DNA of 20,932 nucleotides, taken from positions 1 through 20,932 of the forward strand of contig JAXHUH010000295.1 in the NCBI GenBank assembly GCA_034211175.1. The letters run 5' to 3'. Below are positions 6,947 through 13,584 of this stretch, piece by piece. A model generated the notes under the pieces. It saw nothing but the letters and a program-made list of their open reading frames with translations. It searched no databases and was not told the origin of the DNA. The DNA is from JAXHUH01 sp034211175 (GTDB lineage: Bacteria > Actinomycetota > Acidimicrobiia > Acidimicrobiales > CAIXPF01). Positions within the stretch are counted from its first letter, which is position 1; the number at the start of each line of letters is the position of its first letter. The position numbers were made by a program, and so were the translations under genes.

Positions 6947-7495
6947 ATGCCGACCCACCCCGACAACCGCCTCCGTTGGGTGAACCACCAACTCCACCAG
7001 CGAGTCGTCGCCGCGCACCGTCGACGTCTCGCACGCGCGGTGCGAGCCGACCATCGGCCGCGACCCGGGAGCGTCCCGGCGTTCCGCATCGTCGGGCCCC
7101 GGACGCCCCGACTGCGCCTCGTGTCGCCGCCCGTGCCCGCTCGGTCGGCGATCGCCGAGGGTGCGGCTGATGGGGCGCGCACCGACCTTCCGATCGGCGA
7201 CCGCGGCGATCGCCCGGCCCATCAACGTTGGCGATCACGTCGCCGGGGCGGGCCTCAGCGTGATCCGTTTCGCTCCAGCCGGCGCCCACCGGGGTCGACG
7301 AGTCCCCGAGGCCCTGGGGCGTTCGCCACCGGGCCGGAGTACGGCGGACAGAAGGGTCGTGCATGGCGCCGGCGCAACACCAGGACGAGACCGGCGCGAC
7401 CCGCACCGGCCGCGTGCGCAACGGCCGCGTCGCGCCGTTGCTCGCCGGTGCCATCGTCGTCTACGCCGTGTCCGGGCTGCTGGCGCCGTCACTGA
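6947..7495 (+). CDS. Doubtful small basic protein, divergent from the WYL regulator; 3' end uncertain
   Basis: ATG at 6947 follows a strong Shine-Dalgarno AGGAG (6936-6940) with six bases between. The first ~95 codons have third positions mostly G or C and give an Arg/His/Val-rich basic peptide starting MPTHPDNRLRWVNHQLHQR with no recognised domain. No stop occurs until 7493-7495, which would overlap the following GGDEF gene by 133 bases, and after about codon 95 the codon use looks random. It may be a real short gene that lost its stop, a decayed gene, or chance. About 360 bases (7000-7362) hold nothing else I can support except the inverted repeat GATCGCC (7208-7214) / GGCGATC (7230-7236). 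Confidence 0.3.
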   Translation: MPTHPDNRLRWVNHQLHQRVVAAHRRRLARAVRADHRPRPGSVPAFRIVGPRTPRLRLVSPPVPARSAIAEGAADGARTDLPIGDRGDRPAHQRWRSRRRGGPQRDPFRSSRRPPGSTSPRGPGAFATGPEYGGQKGRAWRRRNTRTRPARPAPAACATAASRRCSPVPSSSTPCPGCWRRH

Positions 7496-10146
7496 CCGAC
7501 TGGACCTACCCGGCGACCTCCACCGCGATCCTCGCCGCGGCGGTCGCGGGCCTCCGGCGCCGGCCCGACGTCGTGAACCGCGTGGTGTGGCAGTGGCTGG
7601 TGGGGGCGCTCGCCCTGTTCGTCGTCGGCGACTGGGCCTGGCTGGGTTGGTTCGAGCTGCTCGGCGTGACACCGGACGTGTCGCTCCCCGACATCGCCTA
7701 CCTGTCCGGCTACGCCTGCCTCCTGACGGCCGTCCTCCTCCTGGGCCGACGGCGCTTCGCCGGACGGACGCGCTCGGGCCTCGTCGACGCCGTCTCGATC
7801 GGGGCGACGCTGCTGGTGATCCTCTGGGCCCCGCTCATCGCACCCGCCTACAGCGGCGCGCCGCTGACCCACCAGCTCGTGCTCGCCGCCTACCCGGTCG
7901 GCGACGTCGTCGTCCTGGCGCTCTTGGGGCGCTTCGCCGCGCTCGAGAGGCCCCGGAGCGGAGCGGCCGGTCTGCTCCTGTGCGGGGCGGTCGCCTTCCT
8001 CGTCGCCGACCTGCTCTACGCGCTGGCGATCCGCAACGGCTGGTACGACGGGAGCTTCGCCTGGCTGGACCTCGGCTTCCTCGTGGGCAGCGCCTGCTGG
8101 GCGCTCGCGCTGTGCCATCCCACGCTCGACGCGGCGGCCGCGCCGGTCGGGCCGGAAGCGGCGGACGACACCCGGGTGCGCCTCGGGGTGGCGGCGACGG
8201 TCCTGGCCGCGGCCGCGCTGGGCACCGCGGTCGCACTGGCCGTCGGCGAGCGGCCCCACGTCGGGGTGTTGCTGGTCTCGTTCGCCGTTGCCGGGGGGAC
8301 CGCCCTCTGGCAGGTCCACCAGCTCGTGGGAGCGACCATGGCGGCGCGCAGCGCACTCGCCGAGTCGAACCACGAGCTCGAGCAGCAGCGCGAGTTCTTC
8401 GCGGATCTCGTCGAGCACGCCAGTGACGCCGTGCTCGTCATCGGCGAGGACGGCCGGATCCTCCACGCCCTCGGCTCGACCACCTCGCTCTACGGTCGCA
8501 CCGCCGAGGAGATCATCGGTCTGCCGGGCGCCGGGTTGGTCGATCCCGACGACCTCACCCACCTGCGGACGCTGTTCGCCCGGCTGCGCGCCGATCCCGA
8601 CGCCGTCATCACCGGTGAGTGTCGTGCCCTGCGCACCGACGGCACCCGCCAGTGGGTCTCGCTCCGGGTCGTCGACCGGACGGCGAGCTCGCCGGTCGGA
8701 GGCCTCGTCGTGAACGTCGCCGACATCGGCGCACGGAAGGAGGCGGAGGCCGCGCTCGAGCACCAGGCGCTGCACGACTCGCTGACCGGCCTCGCCAACC
8801 GAACCCTTCTCCACGACCGGCTCGGTCACGCCCTCGCCCGCCGCGGTTCGGTCGTCGGCCTGCTCTTTCTCGATCTCGACCGGTTCAAGATCGTGAACGA
8901 CAGCCTCGGCCACGCCGCCGGCGACCTCCTGCTCGTCGAGATCGCGCGTCGCCTCGGTGCGGCCTCACGCAGCCACGACACGGTCGCCCGGCTCGGCGGC
9001 GACGAGTTCTGCGTCGTCGTCGAGGACGACGGCGCGGACCGCGACCTCGCCCTGTCCCGTCTGCAGGCCTCGGCCGAACGCATCCTCGAGGCCGTCCGCG
9101 CGCCGGTGTCGCTCGACGGGGTGGAGGTCGTCGTCGGTACGAGCATCGGGCTCGTGGTCGCGGGCCCGGGGGACACCGCGCACAACGTCCTACGACACGC
9201 CGACCTCGCGCTCTACGCCGCCAAGTCCGCGGGCAAGGACTGCACGGTCGCGTACGAGGACGAGATGCAGCGGGCGGCCTCCGACCGCCTCGCCCTCGAG
9301 AACGATCTGCGTGCCGCCGTGCTGGCCGACGGGCTCCACCTCGAGTACCAGCCGATCGTGCACCTCACGAGCGGCGAGGTCGTCGGGTTCGAGGCGCTGG
9401 CCCGCTGGTCCCACCCCCAACGGGGTGCCGTGCCGCCCGCGGCGTTCGTGCCCGTCGCCGAGGACTCCGGCCTGATCGTCCGCCTCGGCTCGCGCGTGCT
9501 CGAGCAGGCGTGCCGTGATGCCGCGCACTGGGCCACGCTCCGGCCCGGCGCGGCCCGGGGGCTGCCGGTCTCGGTGAACATCTCCGCGGTGCAGCTGCGC
9601 CATGCGGAGCTCGTGGACAGCGTCGCCCGGGCGCTCGACGCGTCCGGACTGGAGCCCGGGCTCCTCACGCTCGAGCTCACCGAGACGGCCGTCGTGCACG
9701 ACCTGAAGGTGGCCGCCGAGCGGCTCGGACGGCTGAAGGAGCTCGGCGTCCGCATCGCGATCGACGACTTCGGCACCGGCTACTCGTCGGTCGGCTACCT
9801 CGAGGAGTTACCGATCGACGTGCTGAAGATCGATCGGTCGTTCCTGCGGCCGACGGCCCACGGCGGCCTCCGCCCCGTGGCGCGCGGCGTGATCGACCTC
9901 GGCAACCGGATGGGTCTCGTCACGGTCGCCGAGGGGATCGAGCACGAGCACCAGCTCAGCGAGCTCGCCGCCAGCGGGTGCGATCTCGGCCAGGGGTACG
10001 TGTTCTCTGCCCCCGTGCCCTTCCGGACGGCGACCAGCATGGCGATCGCGGGCCTCGGCACGTCGGGCTCGTCGGGCGCTGCGGGGCCGGACACCTCCGG
10101 GCAGCTCGCGACTCGACGCCGTGGTGCCGGGGTGACGACCGGCTGA
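7363..10146 (+). CDS. Membrane PAS-GGDEF-EAL dual-domain cyclic-di-GMP signalling protein
   Basis: 927 residues. About ten hydrophobic helices occupy residues ~24-320, followed by a short coiled linker (~328-348) and a PAS domain (~349-455). The GGDEF domain (~465-635) carries GGDEF at 545-549, preceded by an RxxD inhibitory site (Arg536-Asp539) at the canonical five-residue spacing. The EAL domain (~645-890) carries EAL at 677-679 and, by motif, Asn739 in NIS, Glu771 in ELTE, Asp801-Asp802 in DDFGTGYSS, Lys822, Glu857 in AEGIE and Gln877. Both synthesis and breakdown of c-di-GMP therefore look possible. The last ~35 residues are a Gly/Ser-rich tail. The ATG at 7363 has GAAGGG at 7351-7356. 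A downstream GTG at codon 18 is an alternative. It stands alone, with no partner gene. Confidence 0.95.
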   Translation: MAPAQHQDETGATRTGRVRNGRVAPLLAGAIVVYAVSGLLAPSLTDWTYPATSTAILAAAVAGLRRRPDVVNRVVWQWLVGALALFVVGDWAWLGWFELLGVTPDVSLPDIAYLSGYACLLTAVLLLGRRRFAGRTRSGLVDAVSIGATLLVILWAPLIAPAYSGAPLTHQLVLAAYPVGDVVVLALLGRFAALERPRSGAAGLLLCGAVAFLVADLLYALAIRNGWYDGSFAWLDLGFLVGSACWALALCHPTLDAAAAPVGPEAADDTRVRLGVAATVLAAAALGTAVALAVGERPHVGVLLVSFAVAGGTALWQVHQLVGATMAARSALAESNHELEQQREFFADLVEHASDAVLVIGEDGRILHALGSTTSLYGRTAEEIIGLPGAGLVDPDDLTHLRTLFARLRADPDAVITGECRALRTDGTRQWVSLRVVDRTASSPVGGLVVNVADIGARKEAEAALEHQALHDSLTGLANRTLLHDRLGHALARRGSVVGLLFLDLDRFKIVNDSLGHAAGDLLLVEIARRLGAASRSHDTVARLGGDEFCVVVEDDGADRDLALSRLQASAERILEAVRAPVSLDGVEVVVGTSIGLVVAGPGDTAHNVLRHADLALYAAKSAGKDCTVAYEDEMQRAASDRLALENDLRAAVLADGLHLEYQPIVHLTSGEVVGFEALARWSHPQRGAVPPAAFVPVAEDSGLIVRLGSRVLEQACRDAAHWATLRPGAARGLPVSVNISAVQLRHAELVDSVARALDASGLEPGLLTLELTETAVVHDLKVAAERLGRLKELGVRIAIDDFGTGYSSVGYLEELPIDVLKIDRSFLRPTAHGGLRPVARGVIDLGNRMGLVTVAEGIEHEHQLSELAASGCDLGQGYVFSAPVPFRTATSMAIAGLGTSGSSGAAGPDTSGQLATRRRGAGVTTG

Positions 10147-10197
10147 GGCATCGTCAGCTCTGTCTCGGGTCGCGTCCGGACGTGCGACGATGTACAC

Positions 10198-10270
10198 GGG
10201 CCGCTAGCTCATCGGGTAGAGCAGGGGACTTTTAATCCCAAGGTGCCGGGTTCGAGCCCCGGGCGGCCTA
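10198..10270 (+). tRNA. tRNA-Lys (anticodon UUU)
   Basis: I folded this by hand. The acceptor is GGGCCGC / GCGGCCT (10198-10204 with 10263-10269, first pair G-U), the D stem GCTC/GAGC, the anticodon loop CTTTTAA with UUU, the T stem CCGGG/CCCGG with loop TTCGAGC, and the discriminator A is at 10270. The CCA end is not encoded. The anticodon stem GGGGA/TCCCA has a G-A mismatch at positions 27-43, tolerable but unusual. No second tRNA is adjacent. Confidence 0.93.
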
Positions 10271-10288
10271 CGTCAGCGCGCAGGACCC

Positions 10289-10303
10289 ACGGGCCTCGCC
10301 CGT
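10289..10303 (+). terminator. Hairpin just downstream of tRNA-Lys
   Basis: ACGGGC, the loop CTC, and GCCCGT form a perfect 6-bp stem 18 bases after the tRNA. It suits a short transcript end, although no T-run follows. From 10304 to 10476 I see no supported feature. Confidence 0.45.
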
Positions 10304-10476
10304 CGCGAACGGGGGCGGTGCGGCGCCACACCGGGCGGTGGGACGACGGACCGGCCGGGGAGCCCGCCGGGCGCGAACGGCACCACCGGTTGTTGGCGGC
10401 CGTTCCGGACGACCGTGCCCGACGCCTCAGCTTGGCGTCAGATGAGCGGGAATGTGACGGAGTCATGACCGTCGAT

Positions 10477-10509
10477 CGGAACACGAACGTAGGTAATTGT
10501 CCTGTTCCG
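10477..10509. repeat. Inverted repeat CGGAACA-N19-TGTTCCG, possible operator
   Basis: Seven-base perfect arms at 10477-10483 and 10503-10509 lie in a patch visibly poorer in G+C than its surroundings, about 35 bases upstream of an extended -10 promoter. The position suits a regulator site for the small transcript downstream. It is not the actinobacterial LexA box (CGAAC-N4-GTTCG). Confidence 0.35.
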
Positions 10510-10540
10510 GGCCACATTCTGGCCGCAGCCGTGTACCACC

Positions 10541-10549
10541 TGTTACGAT
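10541..10549 (+). promoter_or_regulatory. Extended -10 promoter (TGT-TACGAT) for the small ORF / structured RNA
   Basis: TGT followed by TACGAT matches an extended -10 element (TGn then TAnnnT). Transcription would start near 10556-10558, about 30 bases before the ATG at 10586, leaving room for the Shine-Dalgarno at 10575-10580. No clear -35 box is seen, as expected for an extended -10 promoter. Confidence 0.45.
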
Positions 10550-10585
10550 TCGACGCCGAACGTCCGGCGCGAACGGGGAGCTGGC

Positions 10586-10717
10586 ATGCCCTCGCGTCGA
10601 GCGCAAGCGGAGCAGGCGCCGCTCCGCTTCGAAGCGGTGGTCGGGCCGGGTTGGTGGATGCGGTTCCGACCCGACCACTGCTTCGAGCACGTTCTTCCCA
10701 CCGACCCACCAAGGTAG
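10586..10717 (+). CDS. Small protein, 43 residues, unknown; RNA strongly folded
   Basis: ATG at 10586, TAG at 10715-10717. GGGGAG (10575-10580) is a good Shine-Dalgarno sequence and an extended -10 promoter lies upstream. The peptide begins MPSRRAQAEQAPLRFEAVV, then has Gly-Pro-Gly-Trp-Trp, and ends HVLPTDPPR. It has no signal peptide or membrane helix and I do not recognise it. Third positions are mostly G/C, as in real genes here. Almost the whole coding part also folds: a 9-bp hairpin (10605-10629), a 16-pair hairpin (10630-10685) and a possible pseudoknot arm (10651-10657 with 10706-10712). The locus may therefore instead encode, or also encode, a structured RNA. Confidence 0.45.
   Translation: MPSRRAQAEQAPLRFEAVVGPGWWMRFRPDHCFEHVLPTDPPR
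10605..10712 (+). ncRNA. Candidate structured RNA: two tandem hairpins plus a pseudoknot arm
   Basis: Stem 1 is AAGCGGAGC (10605-10613) with GCTCCGCTT (10621-10629), 9 perfect pairs around a 7-base loop. Stem 2 is CGAAGCGGTGGTCGGG (10630-10645) with CCCGACCACTGCTTCG (10670-10685), 16 pairs including one G-U, with a 24-base loop. Within that loop TTGGTGG (10651-10657) can pair with CCACCAA (10706-10712). GCTTCGAAGC (10626-10635) is itself a palindrome that competes with both stems, which could act as a switch. It overlaps the 43-codon ORF. Confidence 0.4.
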
Positions 10718-10840
10718 GCCGTCGCGCCGCGTGAGCGGCGTCACCCATCTCGGTGAAAAGGTCGCGAGCCGTGACTGTGCCGGCACTCCGAGCGAGGCCC
10801 GGGTGAACGACGCCCGTCGGAACGGCCTCCGGACGCGACG

Positions 10841-10868
10841 ATGCGCCTCCCCCGGAGGGAAGGCGCAT
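10841..10868. terminator. Hairpin between the small locus and the convergent alpha/beta hydrolase
   Basis: ATGCGCCT (10841-10848) pairs with AGGCGCAT (10861-10868), and CCC/GGG inside can add pairs. It lies 35 bases beyond the hydrolase stop on the minus strand and 124 bases beyond the small ORF on the plus strand. There is no T-run. A second small hairpin, CACCC-CGGA-GGGTG (10889-10902), abuts the hydrolase stop. The stretch 10718-10840 holds nothing else recognisable. Confidence 0.45.
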
Positions 10869-10902
10869 GAGGCGTCCCGGACCTTCGCCACCCCGGAGGG
10901 TG

Positions 10903-11718
10903 TCAGGCGACGTCCGCGACCTCGGCGGTCTGGAACTGGGCGAGGAAGCTCTCGAGCTTCTCGTTGAACGTGACCGGATCCTCGACGGCCGGCAGGTGCC
11001 CGGCATCGGGCAGCTGGACCAGGTCGCTGTTCTCGATGCGACCGTTGAGGAGCGTGGCCTGCATCGGCGGCGTCTGGCGGTCCTGCTGACCGACGACGAC
11101 GAGGGTGCGGGCCGTGATGGCGGCGAGGAGCGAGACCATGTCGCCACGGCGCTTGGTCGCCTCGAGCGCGCCGACCCAACCGTCCGGTTCGCTGTCGGCG
11201 GCGAGGGCGACGAGCCACTCGACGAGGTCCTCGCGCTCGAGTGAGCGCCCGGTGAGGAAGTCGCCGATCACCTCGCGGCCCAGCGCGGCGAAGTCCTCGT
11301 CCTCACGGACGACCCGCTGCTGCCACTTGGTGCGCTTCTGCCACGAAGCCGGCGTGTCGGCGCGAGCCGAGACACCGGAGAGTACGAGGCCCCGGAGGAG
11401 CTCGGGATGCCGAGCGGCCAACGAGGTTGCGATCTGCCCACCGAGTGACGAGCCGACGAGCACGACGGGCTCGTCGAACTCGGACTGGATCGCCGAGGCG
11501 AGGTCGTCCGCGTAGGACTCGATGGTGCAGGCGGATGGGTCGACGGGCGCGGGGGCCGCGCCGAAACCGGCGATATCGACGGTGGCGCAACGCCACGAGG
11601 ACGACAGGGCTTCGACCTGATAGGTCCACATCGAGCCGGGGAACGGAAAGGCTGGGACGAACACGATCGCTGGTCCCTCGCCTGTCACGAGCAAGGAGGT
11701 CTGGTTAGGCGTGGGCAT
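10903..11718 (-). CDS. Alpha/beta hydrolase
   Basis: 271 residues. It is a classic alpha/beta hydrolase fold: the oxyanion region VPAFPFPGSMW (~21-31), the nucleophile elbow GSSLG (89-93, Ser91), the acid Asp213 in GQQDRQTPP, and His241 in DAGHLPAVEDP. It is cytoplasmic, with no signal peptide. The pattern resembles the broad esterase / 3-oxoadipate enol-lactonase-like group, but the substrate cannot be inferred. ATG at 11718 is preceded by GGGAG with a short 3-base spacing; TACGTG (11737-11742, minus strand) might be its -10. Base use is somewhat less GC-extreme than in neighbouring genes. It stands alone on the minus strand. Confidence 0.92.
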   Translation of the reverse strand: MPTPNQTSLLVTGEGPAIVFVPAFPFPGSMWTYQVEALSSSWRCATVDIAGFGAAPAPVDPSACTIESYADDLASAIQSEFDEPVVLVGSSLGGQIATSLAARHPELLRGLVLSGVSARADTPASWQKRTKWQQRVVREDEDFAALGREVIGDFLTGRSLEREDLVEWLVALAADSEPDGWVGALEATKRRGDMVSLLAAITARTLVVVGQQDRQTPPMQATLLNGRIENSDLVQLPDAGHLPAVEDPVTFNEKLESFLAQFQTAEVADVA

Positions 11719-11954
11719 CGTCTCCCATCATGACCACACGTACAGGGGCCGAAACCAGCCGGCAACCGAACCGCTGGAGGCCGTTCGGTGAACGGCGAGC
11801 GACCGTGCGACGACGACATCTCGAACGCGCCGAAACGGGGTTCGGATGTCGGGAAGCGCCGACTGGGCGTCGACGAGTGTAGCGCCGCCGGACGGCGGCT
11901 TGCGGCGTTCGGCGCGTCGGATCGCGGCGGCAACGGTCACGGCCCCGGACGGCC

Positions 11955-11981
11955 GGGCGCGCCGCAGCGATCAGCGCGCCC
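11955..11981 (-). terminator. Hairpin downstream of the acetyl-CoA hydrolase gene
   Basis: GGGCGCGC (11955-11962) and GCGCGCCC (11974-11981) pair over 8 bases around an 11-base loop. It begins nine bases after the minus-strand stop at 11990. The rest of the 11719-11989 gap contains no gene I can support. Confidence 0.5.
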
Positions 11982-11989
11982 GGTCGCGC

Positions 11990-13267
11990 TCAGCCGAGCT
12001 CGGCCCGCATGGCCTTCCACGCCCGCTCGAGGTCGTCCCGGTCGTCGGGATGGGCGATCTCGATGAGCGCCGCGGCACGCTCGCCCAGCGTGCGCCCGTA
12101 GAGATCGGCGACCCCGTACTCGGTGACGACGTAGTGCACGTGCGCCCGGGTGGTCACGACGCCGGCGCCCGAGGCCAGCGCCGGGACGATGCGGGGCCGG
12201 TCCGAGCCGGTGCGGCTCGTGATGGCGATGATCGGCTTGCCGCCCTCGGAGATCGAGGCGCCGCGGATGAAGTCCATCTGGCCGCCGACGCCCGACACGA
12301 TCCGCGACCCCACCGAGTCGGCGCACACCTGGCCGGTGAGGTCGATCTCGACCGCGGAGTTGATCGCCGTCACCTTCGGGTTCCGGGCGATCACCCCCGG
12401 GGAGTTGACGTAGGCGATGTCGAGCCCGATGACGGCGGGGTTGTCGTCGACGTGGTCGTAGAGCGCCCTCGTGCCGGCCATGAACCCGGCCACGGTCTTG
12501 CCCGGGTGGACCCGCTTGCGGGAGTTGTCGATGACGCCCGACTCGAGCAGCGGCAGGACGCCGTCCGACCACATCTCGGTGTGGATCCCGAGGTGACGGT
12601 GGTCGCCGAGCGCGGCGAGCACCGCGTTCGGCACCGCGCCGATGCCCATCTGCAGCGTCGCCCCGTCCTCGACCAGCTCCGCGGCGTTGGTCCCGATCGC
12701 CCGCTCGGCGTCGGACAGCGGCCCCGGGGGCGCCTCGGGCAGCGGGTCGTCGACCTCGACCGCGTGGTCGATGCGGTCGACGTGCACGAACCCGTCGCCG
12801 TGGACGCGGGGCATGTTCGGGTTGATCTGCGCGATGACCAGGTCGGCCACGTCGAGCGCGGCCCGGGCGACGTCGACGTTCACGCCGAGCGTGCAGTAGC
12901 CCTTGGCATCGGGCGGCGACACGTGGAGCAGCGCGACGTCGAGGCGCCGACGCCCGGAGCGGAACAGCGACGGGATCTCCGAGAGGAAGACCGGGATGTA
13001 GTCGACGCGGTCCGCGTCGAACGAGCGGCGGATGTTCGGGCCGACGAACAGGTTCGCCACGCGGAAGCTGGAGGCCAGGCGCGCGTCGGCGTAGGCCGCC
13101 GGGCCGACCGTGTGCAGGTGCATCAGCTCGACGTCGGCGAGCTCGTCGGCCCGACTGACGAGCCCGTCGAGCAGTGCGTTCGGCGTCGACGCCCCGCCGT
13201 GCACGAACACGTGCTGGCCGGAGCGGATCCCGCTCACGGCTTCGGCTGGCGTCCGATGGAGCTTCAC
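11990..13267 (-). CDS. Acetyl-CoA hydrolase / acyl-CoA:acetate CoA-transferase (4-hydroxybutyrate CoA-transferase-like)
   Basis: 425 residues, full length for the Cat/ACH1 family. Family marks are HGGASTPNALLDGL (~23-36), LHVSPPDAKGYCTLGVNVD (~114-132), QMGIGAVPNAVL (~206-217), GIHTEMWSDG (~227-236) with the covalent Glu231, and GGQMDFIRGASISEGGKPI late in the protein. Relatives move CoA between acyl-CoAs and acetate or hydrolyse acetyl-CoA; choosing between these needs biochemistry. GTG at 13267 is where homology begins and GAGG lies upstream, separated from it by a run of seven C (coding strand). The frame is open further upstream to 13522 but that part is low-complexity Ala/Gly/Arg without family match. 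Confidence 0.92.
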   Translation of the reverse strand: MKLHRTPAEAVSGIRSGQHVFVHGGASTPNALLDGLVSRADELADVELMHLHTVGPAAYADARLASSFRVANLFVGPNIRRSFDADRVDYIPVFLSEIPSLFRSGRRRLDVALLHVSPPDAKGYCTLGVNVDVARAALDVADLVIAQINPNMPRVHGDGFVHVDRIDHAVEVDDPLPEAPPGPLSDAERAIGTNAAELVEDGATLQMGIGAVPNAVLAALGDHRHLGIHTEMWSDGVLPLLESGVIDNSRKRVHPGKTVAGFMAGTRALYDHVDDNPAVIGLDIAYVNSPGVIARNPKVTAINSAVEIDLTGQVCADSVGSRIVSGVGGQMDFIRGASISEGGKPIIAITSRTGSDRPRIVPALASGAGVVTTRAHVHYVVTEYGVADLYGRTLGERAAALIEIAHPDDRDDLERAWKAMRAELG

Positions 13268-13584
13268 GGGGGGGCCTCTTCTCTTCGGTCTGGCTGTTCC
13301 GTCCAGGTCGATCGACGGCGGCCCGGCCGTGGACGCGGCGATCTCGTCACCGGCGGGGGGCCTCCCGGACGCGGGCCCAGTCTGCCGTGCCCGCCACCCC
13401 GACGCAGCCCCGGCCGGCCGCCAACCACCGACGCGGGTCCCCCGAGCGTGGGGAGCCGCGACCGTCACCCCGGCCCGTCCCGGTGCGGCTCGCGGGCACG
13501 TTCGACCACCTCGATGAACCACCTGGCGAAATTGCCCTCAAGATCGTGGTTCCATGTGCCGTTGACCGAGGGGGTGGTGACCAG
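13268..13584. other. Divergent intergenic region (317 bases)
   Basis: No gene is supported here. A seven-G tract (13268-13274) lies directly before the CoA-transferase start. On the right, 13530-13570 is locally AT-richer; it contains TTGCCC and TTGACC boxes but no clean -10 at proper spacing for the Hsp70-like gene. I see no strong inverted repeat. Confidence 0.5.

Noticed and set aside
7200..7362. Possible c-di-GMP riboswitch upstream of the GGDEF-EAL gene
   Set aside because: I looked for the GEMM core patterns and found none; only a 7-bp inverted repeat is present.
10198..10270. tRNA-Lys as an attachment site of an integrated element
   Set aside because: No integrase gene and no second copy of the tRNA 3' end were found in the window.
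10477..10509. SOS (LexA) box
   Set aside because: The arms are CGGAACA/TGTTCCG with 19 bases between, not the CGAAC-N4-GTTCG arrangement.
10466..10734. ATG at 10466 opening a ~90-codon frame before the small locus
   Set aside because: Poor third-position G/C bias and no recognisable protein. It runs out of frame with the better initiated 43-codon ORF.
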